Position numbers and translations under genes: made by a program
Assembly (NCBI GenBank): GCA_905235525.1
Contig: CAJOLW010000007.1
Location: 1-44,344 of the forward strand
DNA from: an uncultured Bacteroidaceae bacterium
Lineage (GTDB): Bacteria; Bacteroidota; Bacteroidia; Bacteroidales; Bacteroidaceae
DNA: 44,344 bases
Direction of reading: 5' to 3'
Notes under the pieces: generated by a model
Seen by the model: only the letters and a program-made list of their open reading frames with translations
The model's database searches: none
What the model was told of the DNA's origin: nothing
Shown here: piece by piece, positions 31,417-38,748 of the stretch
Layout of the letters: each line of letters opens with the position of its first letter
Numbering within the stretch: position 1 is the first letter of the stretch

Positions 31417-32979
31417 CTAATTAATCCATACTTCCACGGGAGTCTTCAAGGTTCGCTCGATGCCATCAGGACCAATCACGCGGATGCCGCTGATGTTGAA
31501 GAACTTGCCACGGCTGAGGGAACGGATGCGGGTCAACTGATTGGCGGTGAAGGTGGGAGAGTTGCTGACTTCAACCACCGTGTTGCCCATGTTGTCGGAG
31601 AAAAGGGTCTGGAAACCCAACACACGGAAAGAGATATTCAGCAGACCATCATCGATAGCGGCTCCAATGCCTCCTGCCGCCACAATGGCCTGCTTGGAGA
31701 TGCGTCCGCCTTTGAAACGATTGGTATTGCCTTTGCCATCGGGAACATCAAGATAACCCGTCGGGTCGGGAAGTTTACGCACATTGAATGTGAACTTTCC
31801 CATCTCCTGCTGGCGACCTTCGTTTTGTGCCGTGACGGTAAAGGTAACGGCATTCTCACCTATTTGTGAGGGCACAGCCACATAGTTGCCACCATCTTTA
31901 TGGGTGAGTGTTCCATTGTTCATGGAGAGGCTAATGCGGTTGTTGGGAATGCCTGGCACACTGACGCTGATGGGGTTCTGATATCCCGCATAGAGCACAT
32001 TCATCATCGTGGCGCTCACGGTTGCCGAGGGTTCTACTACCGTATAAGGTTGGGAGAACTCACGACGGATGGTCTCACCATTACCGTTCTTCATCACAAG
32101 ATAGCCCTTCAGCGTGAAGTCGCCCGTAGAACCACAGATGGTCTCGTAACGCCCGTTGGCGGACTTGAGGAGGGTGTTGCCCACATAAATCTCGGGACGC
32201 TGCGTGGTATCAACTGCCGCCATGATGATTTGTGCGGAGAATTTTCCTCCTCTCACCACGGTCTGTGCACTTGGGATGACCAATGCTTGAATCTCATTGA
32301 CACGCACATCCTTCACATCAATGTTTGCCACCAACTGGTGGAGCATCTCACCTTCAGCATGACGCACATCGGTTTGCAGTTTCGTCAACAAGGTGACAGC
32401 AGCAGCCACAGGGGTATTCTCGAACATGTATTCCTGCCAGTTCTTGCCTTGCAGTTTCGCCTTCCTGGGCACATCGGTAGAGAGGTTGTCCCTGATGATT
32501 TTCTTCTGGTTCTCGTCGTTAATCATGGCAGTGATGCCATTGCGGTAGGTTTCGATGGCCAGTTTCAGTTGAGAACCTTTTCCACCTGCCGATGCCAGCA
32601 TCACATGGGTGGCTGCCTCAAGGTTGTCGCGACCTTCTATGTTGTTGAGGTCAGCATCGTCGCCATCGGCTTCGCGCACAATCTCCCATTTCAGGTTCTC
32701 GGCCATATTGTAGAGCGAGTCGGACATGGTGCGCACCCTCTGTGCTCTCGCATGCCACGGACGGGTCTTCTCTGGATTCCGCTTCATAGCCTCGTCCAAC
32801 TCTTTGTAGAGAGCCGCATTCTGGGTAATCGAGGTAGCCTTTGTGCGATTCAGACCTTCATCCACGAGCGAGAAGCCTTCGAGCACATCGGATGAGACGT
32901 TGAGCGCCAGCATAGCCATGAGCACAACGTACATCAGATTGATCATCTTCTGTCGCGGAGATAGTTTCTTTCTTATCAT
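31417..32979 (-). CDS. gldM: T9SS motor rod subunit GldM/PorM
   Basis: A 520-residue protein with one N-terminal membrane helix (MINLMYVVLMAMLALNVSSDVLEGF) and a long periplasmic part made of consecutive beta-domains. GldM pairs with GldL to form the proton-driven motor of type IX secretion, spanning the periplasm to the GldK/N ring. Family marks include VLRKKLSPRQKM-like N-terminus (MIRKKLSPRQKMINLMY), and a C-terminus with GRISKQAIVAAGGIGA. It overlaps the end of gldL by 4 bases, showing translational coupling. Confidence 0.93.
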   Translation of the reverse strand: MIRKKLSPRQKMINLMYVVLMAMLALNVSSDVLEGFSLVDEGLNRTKATSITQNAALYKELDEAMKRNPEKTRPWHARAQRVRTMSDSLYNMAENLKWEIVREADGDDADLNNIEGRDNLEAATHVMLASAGGKGSQLKLAIETYRNGITAMINDENQKKIIRDNLSTDVPRKAKLQGKNWQEYMFENTPVAAAVTLLTKLQTDVRHAEGEMLHQLVANIDVKDVRVNEIQALVIPSAQTVVRGGKFSAQIIMAAVDTTQRPEIYVGNTLLKSANGRYETICGSTGDFTLKGYLVMKNGNGETIRREFSQPYTVVEPSATVSATMMNVLYAGYQNPISVSVPGIPNNRISLSMNNGTLTHKDGGNYVAVPSQIGENAVTFTVTAQNEGRQQEMGKFTFNVRKLPDPTGYLDVPDGKGNTNRFKGGRISKQAIVAAGGIGAAIDDGLLNISFRVLGFQTLFSDNMGNTVVEVSNSPTFTANQLTRIRSLSRGKFFNISGIRVIGPDGIERTLKTPVEVWIN

Positions 32980-33812
32980 GCAATCTTCATTTTGAGCGCT
33001 TCAACCATCTTGAAATACACCTCATTGAGTTCTTGGAGTTGGGCTGCAAGCCTGCGAGTCTGCTCGTTCACCTCATCGATGGTAGCCGACTGGGTGCCTA
33101 CGCTCTTCAACTGCATCTCGTAGAAGCGGTTGATGCCTGTGAGCGTGCGGTTCATGTTTTCCATCTCCTCGGAGTCGCGAGTGAGACGCGCACTCTGCTC
33201 TGCCACCTTCTTGAGTGTGTCGGTGAGGTCGGTGAGTTGTTCCACGTATGCCTTGGTTGCCTCCTGCATCTCGGGTGCCATACTCTGGAACTGGGCTGAA
33301 CGAAAGACTGGAGCGGAAGAGATGTTCTCTGCCAACTGGGCTGCATCGACAGGAGTTGAAGGCTGAACGCTTTCACTGGTTGATTCAGCATCACCTGAGC
33401 CACCATTGATGACGATAGTGCCTCCTGCAGGAACGCCACCACCAATCACCACGGTGCCACCGCCAATCGGGGCATTGGCCATGCCTGTGGCGGCATTAGC
33501 CAAAGCAGCCACCGTTTCTTCAGAGAGAGCGGTGTTGGTTTGTGCTGCAATGGCTGCATTCTCAGCCACTTCTGCAGCCAGTTCCTGGGCATCCATACTC
33601 TCCTGTGGCTCGAAACCTGCAAGGAAGAACACGATGACCTCAGTACCCATGCCGAGCCAGAGCATGATGTCAGCCCCATCAATATGGGTAAGTTTGAAGA
33701 GGGCACCTGCAATCACGACAGATGCACCCCAACTGTACGCATAGTTCAAGAAAGTCTGTCCGCGCTTGGTGCGGAGCCACTTCTGTATGCCTGTATATTG
33801 CTGTGTTGCCAT
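32976..33812 (-). CDS. gldL: T9SS motor subunit GldL/PorL
   Basis: A 278-residue inner-membrane protein with two helices near the N-terminus (LNYAYSWGASVVIAGALFKL and IMLWLGMGTEVIVFFLAGFEP). The conserved Glu within the second helix is thought to be part of proton flow. The cytoplasmic part has an Ala/Gly-rich stretch (GGGTVVIGGGVPAGGTIVINGG, about residues 117-138, described here only by its composition as a repeat of Gly and Ile/Val) and a long coiled coil to the end. It overlaps gldM by 4 bases. A 134-base palindromic element separates it from gldK. Confidence 0.92.
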   Translation of the reverse strand: MATQQYTGIQKWLRTKRGQTFLNYAYSWGASVVIAGALFKLTHIDGADIMLWLGMGTEVIVFFLAGFEPQESMDAQELAAEVAENAAIAAQTNTALSEETVAALANAATGMANAPIGGGTVVIGGGVPAGGTIVINGGSGDAESTSESVQPSTPVDAAQLAENISSAPVFRSAQFQSMAPEMQEATKAYVEQLTDLTDTLKKVAEQSARLTRDSEEMENMNRTLTGINRFYEMQLKSVGTQSATIDEVNEQTRRLAAQLQELNEVYFKMVEALKMKIA

Positions 33813-33814
33813 AA

Positions 33815-33945
33815 AGACCCCTCCCCCGCCTCCCCTAAATGGGAGGAGTAGAATGTTTGTGGGGGAGAATTCTACTATATTATATTAATTCTATTGTTAA
33901 GAGTAACCACCCCCTCCCTCGCAGGGAGGGTGAGGAGAGGGTCTA
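33815..33945. repeat. G/C-rich palindromic element between gldK and gldL
   Basis: The outer arms start AGACCCCTCCCCC on the left and read AGACCCTCTCCTC when the right end is reversed, so they form long imperfect terminal inverted repeats. Inner hairpins are CCTCCCCTAAATGGGAGG and CCCTCCCTCGCAGGGAGGG, with an AT-rich centre. Parts match the insert in the preA-like gene. It is a small non-coding palindromic repeat lying in the T9SS operon, where a strong hairpin could affect the relative levels of gldK and gldLMN. Confidence 0.75.
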
Positions 33946-33946
33946 T

Positions 33947-35380
33947 TTATTTCTTCGCCTTCGTGGCTGTTCCCAATTGTGATCTCACACAACGGAAGCC
34001 GACAAAGGAACGTCCCACATTCTGATATTCATACGAGCGCCATGCACTCTTGATGAAACTCTCAGGGTCTTTCCACGAACCGCCACGCACACTCTTCTTC
34101 TTCAGTGCATAAGGATCTTCCTTGGCTGCATTGTAGGTGAGTGTCGGGTTCATATCGCTCATGGAGAGCACACCTGCCTCAGTATAGACGGTGCTGGTCC
34201 ATTCTGCTACATTACCTGCCATGTCGTAGAGACCGTTAGAGTTGGCACTGTAGATACCCGTCTTGGAGGTAATCAGGTTACCATCCTTCGTGTAGTTGCC
34301 TCGGTCGGGCTTGAAGTTGGCATAATAGCACCCCTTATCACTTGCCACACCGTCTTGTATCCAAGGTAATTCATTGCCATCCTTCCCACGAGCGGCAAAC
34401 TCCCATTCTGCCTCGGTAGGCAGACGATAACGCTGCACGAACTTCGCCTGTGGACCCAAACCCTTCAAGAGGAAGTCGGTGCGCCAGTTGCAGAAAGCAT
34501 TGGCCTGCTCCCAGTTCACACCCACCACAGGATATTCATTATAGTTGGAATGGGTGAAGTAAAGGCGCATATACACCTCGTTCTCCGCATTCTGGAAGTC
34601 ATTGATCCAACAAGTGGTGTCGGGATAGACATTCACGATGTAGGTGTTGACAAAGTCCCACATGCTGCTCAAAGGACGAGTGATGGTTTCGCGATGGATG
34701 ATGCCATCGTCATCCACGTATGCTGTATCCTTCGAAATCATCACCGTCTCATTAGGATCTGTCTCGAAGTCGGTATTCAGATTGCGCTCATTGGGGTCAA
34801 GACGATACTTGCGCTTGGCTGCCATCACATAGTCAAACACCTCGTAACGGTAGTTCAACTGCTTCACGTCCAACATCTTCTCACCTGTCACAGGATGATA
34901 GGTATAGACGCTTTCCATCGCACGTTCCTGGTCTTCATCAGGATTGCGTGGCAAAGCCTTGTTCCAGTTCAAATGGGGAGTGACGGGTTCACCATACTTG
35001 TCCTCCTCAATCTTGTAACTCTCGTCGCCACCATAAGCAGGGTCCGCCAAACGTTCGCGGATGATGGAGTCACGCACCCAATAAACAAACTGACGATACA
35101 TGGAGTTGGTCACCTCCTTCTCGTCCATCCAAAACGCATCCACGCTGATGTCTCTCGTCGGAACATCCTTGCCCCAAAGGCTGTCGGTCTTCTCCGTACC
35201 CATTTTGAGGCTTCCGCGTTTCACCAATACCATGCCATAAGGTGCCGGTTCCGACATGGATGTGCCACTGATGCCCGTCACTTCACCCCCCGATGCATTC
35301 GAGCCTCCCTTACTGGAGAAGCAGGATGCCACTGCCAAGGCGAAGATTGCCGCACTTATAGCAAACAATAATTTTTTCAT
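33947..35380 (-). CDS. gldK: T9SS ring lipoprotein GldK/PorK
   Basis: A 477-residue lipoprotein (lipobox AVASC, Cys20) with a formylglycine-generating-enzyme-like (FGE-sulfatase) fold. Marks are GMVLVKRGSLKMGTEKTDS, ISVDAFWMDEKEVTNSMYRQFVYW, YPVVGVNWEQANAFCNW, RLPTEAEWEFAARG, NGLYDMAGNVAEW and SVRGGSWKDP. It makes the outer-membrane ring of the type IX secretion system with GldN. The FGE fold is used structurally here. It follows porP by about 55 bases. Confidence 0.93.
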   Translation of the reverse strand: MKKLLFAISAAIFALAVASCFSSKGGSNASGGEVTGISGTSMSEPAPYGMVLVKRGSLKMGTEKTDSLWGKDVPTRDISVDAFWMDEKEVTNSMYRQFVYWVRDSIIRERLADPAYGGDESYKIEEDKYGEPVTPHLNWNKALPRNPDEDQERAMESVYTYHPVTGEKMLDVKQLNYRYEVFDYVMAAKRKYRLDPNERNLNTDFETDPNETVMISKDTAYVDDDGIIHRETITRPLSSMWDFVNTYIVNVYPDTTCWINDFQNAENEVYMRLYFTHSNYNEYPVVGVNWEQANAFCNWRTDFLLKGLGPQAKFVQRYRLPTEAEWEFAARGKDGNELPWIQDGVASDKGCYYANFKPDRGNYTKDGNLITSKTGIYSANSNGLYDMAGNVAEWTSTVYTEAGVLSMSDMNPTLTYNAAKEDPYALKKKSVRGGSWKDPESFIKSAWRSYEYQNVGRSFVGFRCVRSQLGTATKAKK

Positions 35381-35435
35381 TCTTATTTATATTATATATG
35401 TGTATTTCTTTCTAAATTCCTAAGCACTCATCCCT

Positions 35436-36380
35436 CTACAGCCACCGCACACTCTTATGTTTGTTCCGTCCTTTCTTGAACAGGTCGAGATCTGTCAGAT
35501 ACCCCACCACCAGTTCGTGACTTCCATTAATCAGTCCTACGCCCGACGTGTACATTTGGTAATTATAACCGATGTTGATGCCGTGGAACATGCCTCCAAC
35601 AAGGAACGTCACCGAGGTGTTCGGACTATAGCCCACACCACCATAAAAGCGCTTCTCCCCACTCTCATACACCGCCTTGCACTGCACATCTTCCCTCCAC
35701 CTCTTCATATCAGACTGCACCAAAAAGGATGGTTGCAAGGATAATAACGTATTTTTTAACTTAATATTGCATCCACCCATCAAATAATACATCCTTGCCA
35801 CCTCCACTTCATACCGTTTATCCAACAAAAAAGTAGGTGCCAACAAATGTTGCGATGAGACTCCCGCCCACATTTTCGGATGGTAGTAATAGAGTCCCAC
35901 TCCCATATCCACTTTGTTACCCTTCGCTTCCGAAGAGGGTACGGCTGGATCACTGTTGTCCTCCATTTTTATATCTTTGGGGTCTATCTTTTCACTCATC
36001 ATGACACCTTGCACACCCAATGCCAAACGCCCCTTCTGACTCACCTTAATATTGTAGGCATATTGCAAACTGATTCTTGTCGTTGTGAATGCGCCATTGT
36101 TGTCGTTGAAGAAACTGATACCGCCACCATGACGAGGAGTCAGGAAATAGACGGGCATATCAGCCCCTATATACATCGTACCTGGTGCATCATCATACCC
36201 CACCATCTGCATCGAATATGTTGCTGCCACATTCAGTTTACCGTCCGTACCCGACACGGCTGGGTTATAAAACGATTTGAGGGCTGTGTAGTCTGAGAAC
36301 TGCACATCCCACTGTGCTCTCACTGCCAGCGAACACGCCACCAAGAGAACAAAACCCATCCAAATCCGATGATTCATCAA
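35436..36380 (-). CDS. porP: T9SS-associated outer-membrane protein PorP/SprF
   Basis: A 314-residue outer-membrane beta-barrel protein. It has a signal peptide (MGFVLLVACSLAVRAQ), then WDVQFSDYTALKSFYNPAVSGTDG, the typical PorP/SprF start. Barrel strands follow (YNIKVSQKGRLALGVQGV; GVGLYYYHPKMWAGVSSQHL). PorP/SprF proteins assist secretion or anchoring of T9SS cargo. It is first in the gldKLMN operon. A -7 box (TAACTTTG) lies at 36544-36551. Confidence 0.92.
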   Translation of the reverse strand: MMNHRIWMGFVLLVACSLAVRAQWDVQFSDYTALKSFYNPAVSGTDGKLNVAATYSMQMVGYDDAPGTMYIGADMPVYFLTPRHGGGISFFNDNNGAFTTTRISLQYAYNIKVSQKGRLALGVQGVMMSEKIDPKDIKMEDNSDPAVPSSEAKGNKVDMGVGLYYYHPKMWAGVSSQHLLAPTFLLDKRYEVEVARMYYLMGGCNIKLKNTLLSLQPSFLVQSDMKRWREDVQCKAVYESGEKRFYGGVGYSPNTSVTFLVGGMFHGINIGYNYQMYTSGVGLINGSHELVVGYLTDLDLFKKGRNKHKSVRWL

Positions 36381-36543
36381 TAAGAATAACTCCTTTTTCT
36401 ACGATTTATTGTGCAAGAGCCTTATTTTCTTTTTCGTATCTGGGAAAAAGGATACAAAAAAGGAAGCCCTGGATTCACATCCCAAGCTCCCCACTAAAAA
36501 ACAGAGTTAGTTAATATATAATAATAGGTACTTATGTAGATTG

Positions 36544-36551
36544 CAAAGTTA
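36544..36551 (-). promoter_or_regulatory. Possible -7 box of the T9SS operon
   Basis: The minus strand reads TAACTTTG, the Bacteroidetes -7 consensus, about 165 bases before the porP start. No TTTG is found at the -33 spacing, so an activator or alternative sigma factor may be needed. The 5' leader is long; I see no clear riboswitch in it. The rest of the gap to 36815 holds nothing I can name. Confidence 0.45.
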
Positions 36552-36815
36552 AAGAATAAGATTCACATATCACTACGTCTCTCAGAGAAATTTCAACATA
36601 AAGGGTCAAAAAGTATACAAAAACGAGTCATTTTTCATTTTCAAAGGTACTTTTTGTCTTCAAGGTCGATTTTGTTCTCCTTTTTCCCACTAAACAATCA
36701 TACCTATCATATATTGACACTCACTGATTTACACTAATCTTTTCCATTATGATTTATGTTGTGTTCTTTTCTAAAAGCCTTTGTTAGGAGGTTATGAGTT
36801 GATGGTTTAGACGAA

Positions 36816-37367
36816 TCAGAAACCACCGAAGCCGCCGCCACCGAAGCCGCCGCCACCGAAGCCGCCGCCACCGAAGCCGCCGCCGCCACCGAAGCCGCCG
36901 CCGCCCATGCCGCGCATCATGTTACCCATGTTACCAAAGTTCATGCTGCCCATGCTCAGACGTGGAACGAATACCTGTGCTGCTTCTACTGGAGTAAGAA
37001 TTTCAAGGAATTTGGGAAGATACTCCTTATCTACTGCCAATTGCTTCTCTTGAGAAGAGAACTGCTCCTGAATGAGTTGATTAGCCTCTTCGTCAGTCAT
37101 CTTCTTTACATCTGGTGCTTCAGCCGTAAAATCTGCTGCAGCACCTTGTGCCGCACGACGTGCATTCTGGAAATCAATGTAAAGGAGTTTGAAGGTATCG
37201 GCCTTTTCCTTTTTCAGTTTCAACTGCTTTGCGAGATTGTCAGCCATATTGGTGTACATCTCAGCAGGATTCATACGCTGGTTACGGTTCCGATTACGAT
37301 TGTTCTGTGCCATTGCGACTGCAGAAACAAGCACTAATGCCAGTGCTGTGATGAGAAACTTTTTCAT
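36816..37367 (-). CDS. Small periplasmic protein with GGGGF-repeat tail
   Basis: A 183-residue exported protein. Signal peptide (MKKFLITALALVLVSAVAMA), a basic Asn/Arg stretch (QNNRNRNRNQRM), then a helical domain of about 100 residues (AEMYTNMADNLAKQLKLKKE ... YLPKFLEILTPVEAAQ). That pattern, with Met/Lys-rich helices and TPVEAAQ near the end, resembles Spy/CpxP-like (LTXXQ) periplasmic proteins of Bacteroidetes. The last 30 residues are a GGGGF/GGGFG tandem repeat coded by a 15-base unit. Its role is unknown. It is a single gene between the T9SS operon and the repeat patchwork. Confidence 0.8.
   Translation of the reverse strand: MKKFLITALALVLVSAVAMAQNNRNRNRNQRMNPAEMYTNMADNLAKQLKLKKEKADTFKLLYIDFQNARRAAQGAAADFTAEAPDVKKMTDEEANQLIQEQFSSQEKQLAVDKEYLPKFLEILTPVEAAQVFVPRLSMGSMNFGNMGNMMRGMGGGGFGGGGGFGGGGFGGGGFGGGGFGGF
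36824..36905. repeat. 15-base in-frame tandem repeat coding a Gly-Phe tail
   Basis: CCGAAGCCGCCGCCA units (plus strand) repeat about five times with slight variation, encoding GGGGF repeats on the minus strand. The unit is a multiple of three, so unit gain or loss would change length and not frame. Confidence 0.85.
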
Positions 37368-37541
37368 AATGCTTTCCTTTTAGGTTTTATTATATATATA
37401 TATAAGTTTAGTATTTGAATTTCAATCTCTGATTTACGCTTTATATGACTCATGAGATTGAAAGATAGTTTAATCCGCTTTTGTTAAAAAAAGAAAAAAA
37501 AAGCACAATAATCCTAACCAAGTCGAAATAGATTCGACAGC

Positions 37542-37598
37542 AAACCAACGACAAAAGGCATCTACATCTACAATGGTCGTAAGATTGTGATCAAGTAA
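37542..37598 (+). pseudogene. Remnant of a T9SS C-terminal sorting domain
   Basis: The plus strand encodes KPTTKGIYIYNGRKIVIK followed by TAA. This is the final strand of a type A T9SS sorting domain, nearly the same as the end of the giant protein at 38749 (KPTEKGIYIYSGKKIIIK). Upstream the frame loses any similarity, so only the last 18 codons survive. It lies on the opposite strand to its neighbours. Confidence 0.7.
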
Positions 37599-37644
37599 AC
37601 GATGCCATCAACAAGTAAGGAGGGGGTGTCATAATGGCTTGTTC

Positions 37645-37810
37645 AACCCAAATCGGTCATTACCGTTATGATGATTCAAGTTTTCTTTTTGAACAGATTT
37701 TTTAGCACTTTGAGGGCGTAATGGGGTTCCATTGTAACCGAGGAGTGATGAAAAAGATGACAAAAAGAACATTTGCAAGCAGCGTGACAGTCTAATGACC
37801 GATTTGGGTT
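37645..37810. mobile_element. MITE-like element with perfect 18 bp terminal inverted repeats
   Basis: AACCCAAATCGGTCATTA (37645-37662) and its exact complement TAATGACCGATTTGGGTT (37793-37810) enclose 130 bases with no coding frame of note. Size and structure fit a miniature inverted-repeat element moved by a transposase encoded elsewhere. I see no certain target-site duplication. A structured RNA is the alternative. Confidence 0.6.
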
Positions 37811-37824
37811 CAATACTGCCTATA

Positions 37825-37893
37825 TCGACGTCGTCGATGTCGGTCTGTCGATGTCGTCGATGTCGATCAACCGATGTCGTCGATGTCGGTTTA
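37825..37893. repeat. Three 23 bp-period direct repeats
   Basis: Units at 37825, 37848 and 37871 are each exactly 23 bases and share CGATGTCGTCGATGTCG with few changes. Each unit contains two CGATGTCG steps. The period equals that of the thrC-leader repeat (11954-12016), but the sequence is different. Confidence 0.85.
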
Positions 37894-37910
37894 GATGCTG
37901 TTGAAGAACT

Positions 37911-37960
37911 TTGAAATGAACCCCGAAAGTTCTTTATCTAACTTTCGGGGTTCATTTCAA
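37911..37960. terminator. Perfect 21 bp inverted repeat, terminator-like
   Basis: Arms 37911-37931 and 37940-37960 are fully complementary (core AACCCCGAAAGTT / AACTTTCGGGGTT) around an 8-base loop. It lies 26 bases beyond the stop of the lipoprotein gene (37986), so it probably ends that operon. The U-run on either side is poor, so it could also act as a barrier to mRNA decay. Confidence 0.6.
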
Positions 37961-37985
37961 AATAGGCACATCTTCCTGTCCACAA

Positions 37986-38747
37986 TCACATTTTTACAAC
38001 ATCTGCAATGGTAAACACACGTCCCCTTGCAGCATCGTAATACTTCAGTGTCACTGACTCTCCTGCCATACGACCGTAGATGACTATGAGCGTCCCCCCG
38101 GATGATGAGATGTCCCCCACGCCACGGCACTCATCGCCTACAAAGGCTGCAGCCATGTCACCTGTGGTGGGTGTGATGCCAGCCTTGGTCAGGAGGCTCT
38201 CTACATTCACAGTCTTCACTATGGGATATTTGGCTGACCCATAGGTAAATTCGGGAATATAGTCTTCGTCAATGCCAACACTCTCGTCAGAACTTAATGT
38301 GATATCCTCTGACAATGTGAAGATATGCTTCAACTGGTTGTTGTAGTATTGCAACGAGATGTGCATTGGTTCTGAGCCGGATTCGTTGCCGTAGGCTTTC
38401 ATCAAGAACGAGGCATTGCTGGTTTGGTCATCGTTTACGGTGATGGCAGGGTTTGCCAATCCACGCAGTTCACCGTTCACGAAAAGAGCCATCATGTCGT
38501 CTTTGGAGACGAAGGGTTGTAGTTTCCCTTCTATCTGTACCATCAGGATGGTCCAGTTCTCGTAAAGTGTTCCGTCTGGCTCAGACCAATCGGGGCGCTC
38601 CTGGTTGTTGCTCCAATCTATCTGCCAGTCAGGTGCCTCACGTTGTTCGATCTCTGTGTAGGCAGCACCATTGCTGTCATCGTCGCTGCTGCAAGCCCCT
38701 AAAAGGAGGCTTGTCAGCAGAACGAGTGATAAATAGATTTTCTTCAT
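37986..38747 (-). CDS. Two-repeat surface lipoprotein, partner of the giant T9SS protein
   Basis: A 253-residue lipoprotein (lipobox LLGAC, Cys19; then SSDDDSNG tether). After it come two copies of one beta-rich unit: DDMMALFVNGELRGLANPAI ... YYNNQLKHIFTL and GDMAAAFVGDECRGVGDISS ... YYDAARGRVFTIADV. The pattern 'D-x-x-x-A-F-V-x-x-E-x-R-G' also occurs in the giant protein next door (DIVGVFDNENVCHGFANISH; GDMLVAYTNGEVVGEGVL). Its start is one base after that gene's stop, so the two are co-translated. Function unknown; it may hold or stabilise the partner at the surface. Confidence 0.75.
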   Translation of the reverse strand: MKKIYLSLVLLTSLLLGACSSDDDSNGAAYTEIEQREAPDWQIDWSNNQERPDWSEPDGTLYENWTILMVQIEGKLQPFVSKDDMMALFVNGELRGLANPAITVNDDQTSNASFLMKAYGNESGSEPMHISLQYYNNQLKHIFTLSEDITLSSDESVGIDEDYIPEFTYGSAKYPIVKTVNVESLLTKAGITPTTGDMAAAFVGDECRGVGDISSSGGTLIVIYGRMAGESVTLKYYDAARGRVFTIADVVKM

Positions 38748-38748
38748 A

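Larger units (their letters stand above)
37368..37985. other. Gene-free patchwork of repeats and gene remnants
   Basis: No gene longer than a few dozen codons is supported here. From left to right the stretch holds AT-rich sequence with a TA run (37391-37402), a plus-strand T9SS-tail remnant (37542-37598), a 166-base inverted-repeat element (37645-37810), a triple 23 bp repeat (37825-37893), and a 21-pair perfect hairpin (37911-37960). Each is listed separately. Confidence 0.7.

Noticed and set aside
37645-37810. Riboswitch or tRNA-like RNA gene
   Set aside because: Only the terminal arms pair perfectly and no known RNA signature is seen; the ends look like transposon termini.
37825-37893. 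CRISPR array
   Set aside because: Three units of 23 bases are contiguous, with no unique spacers of 30 bases or more and no cas gene nearby.
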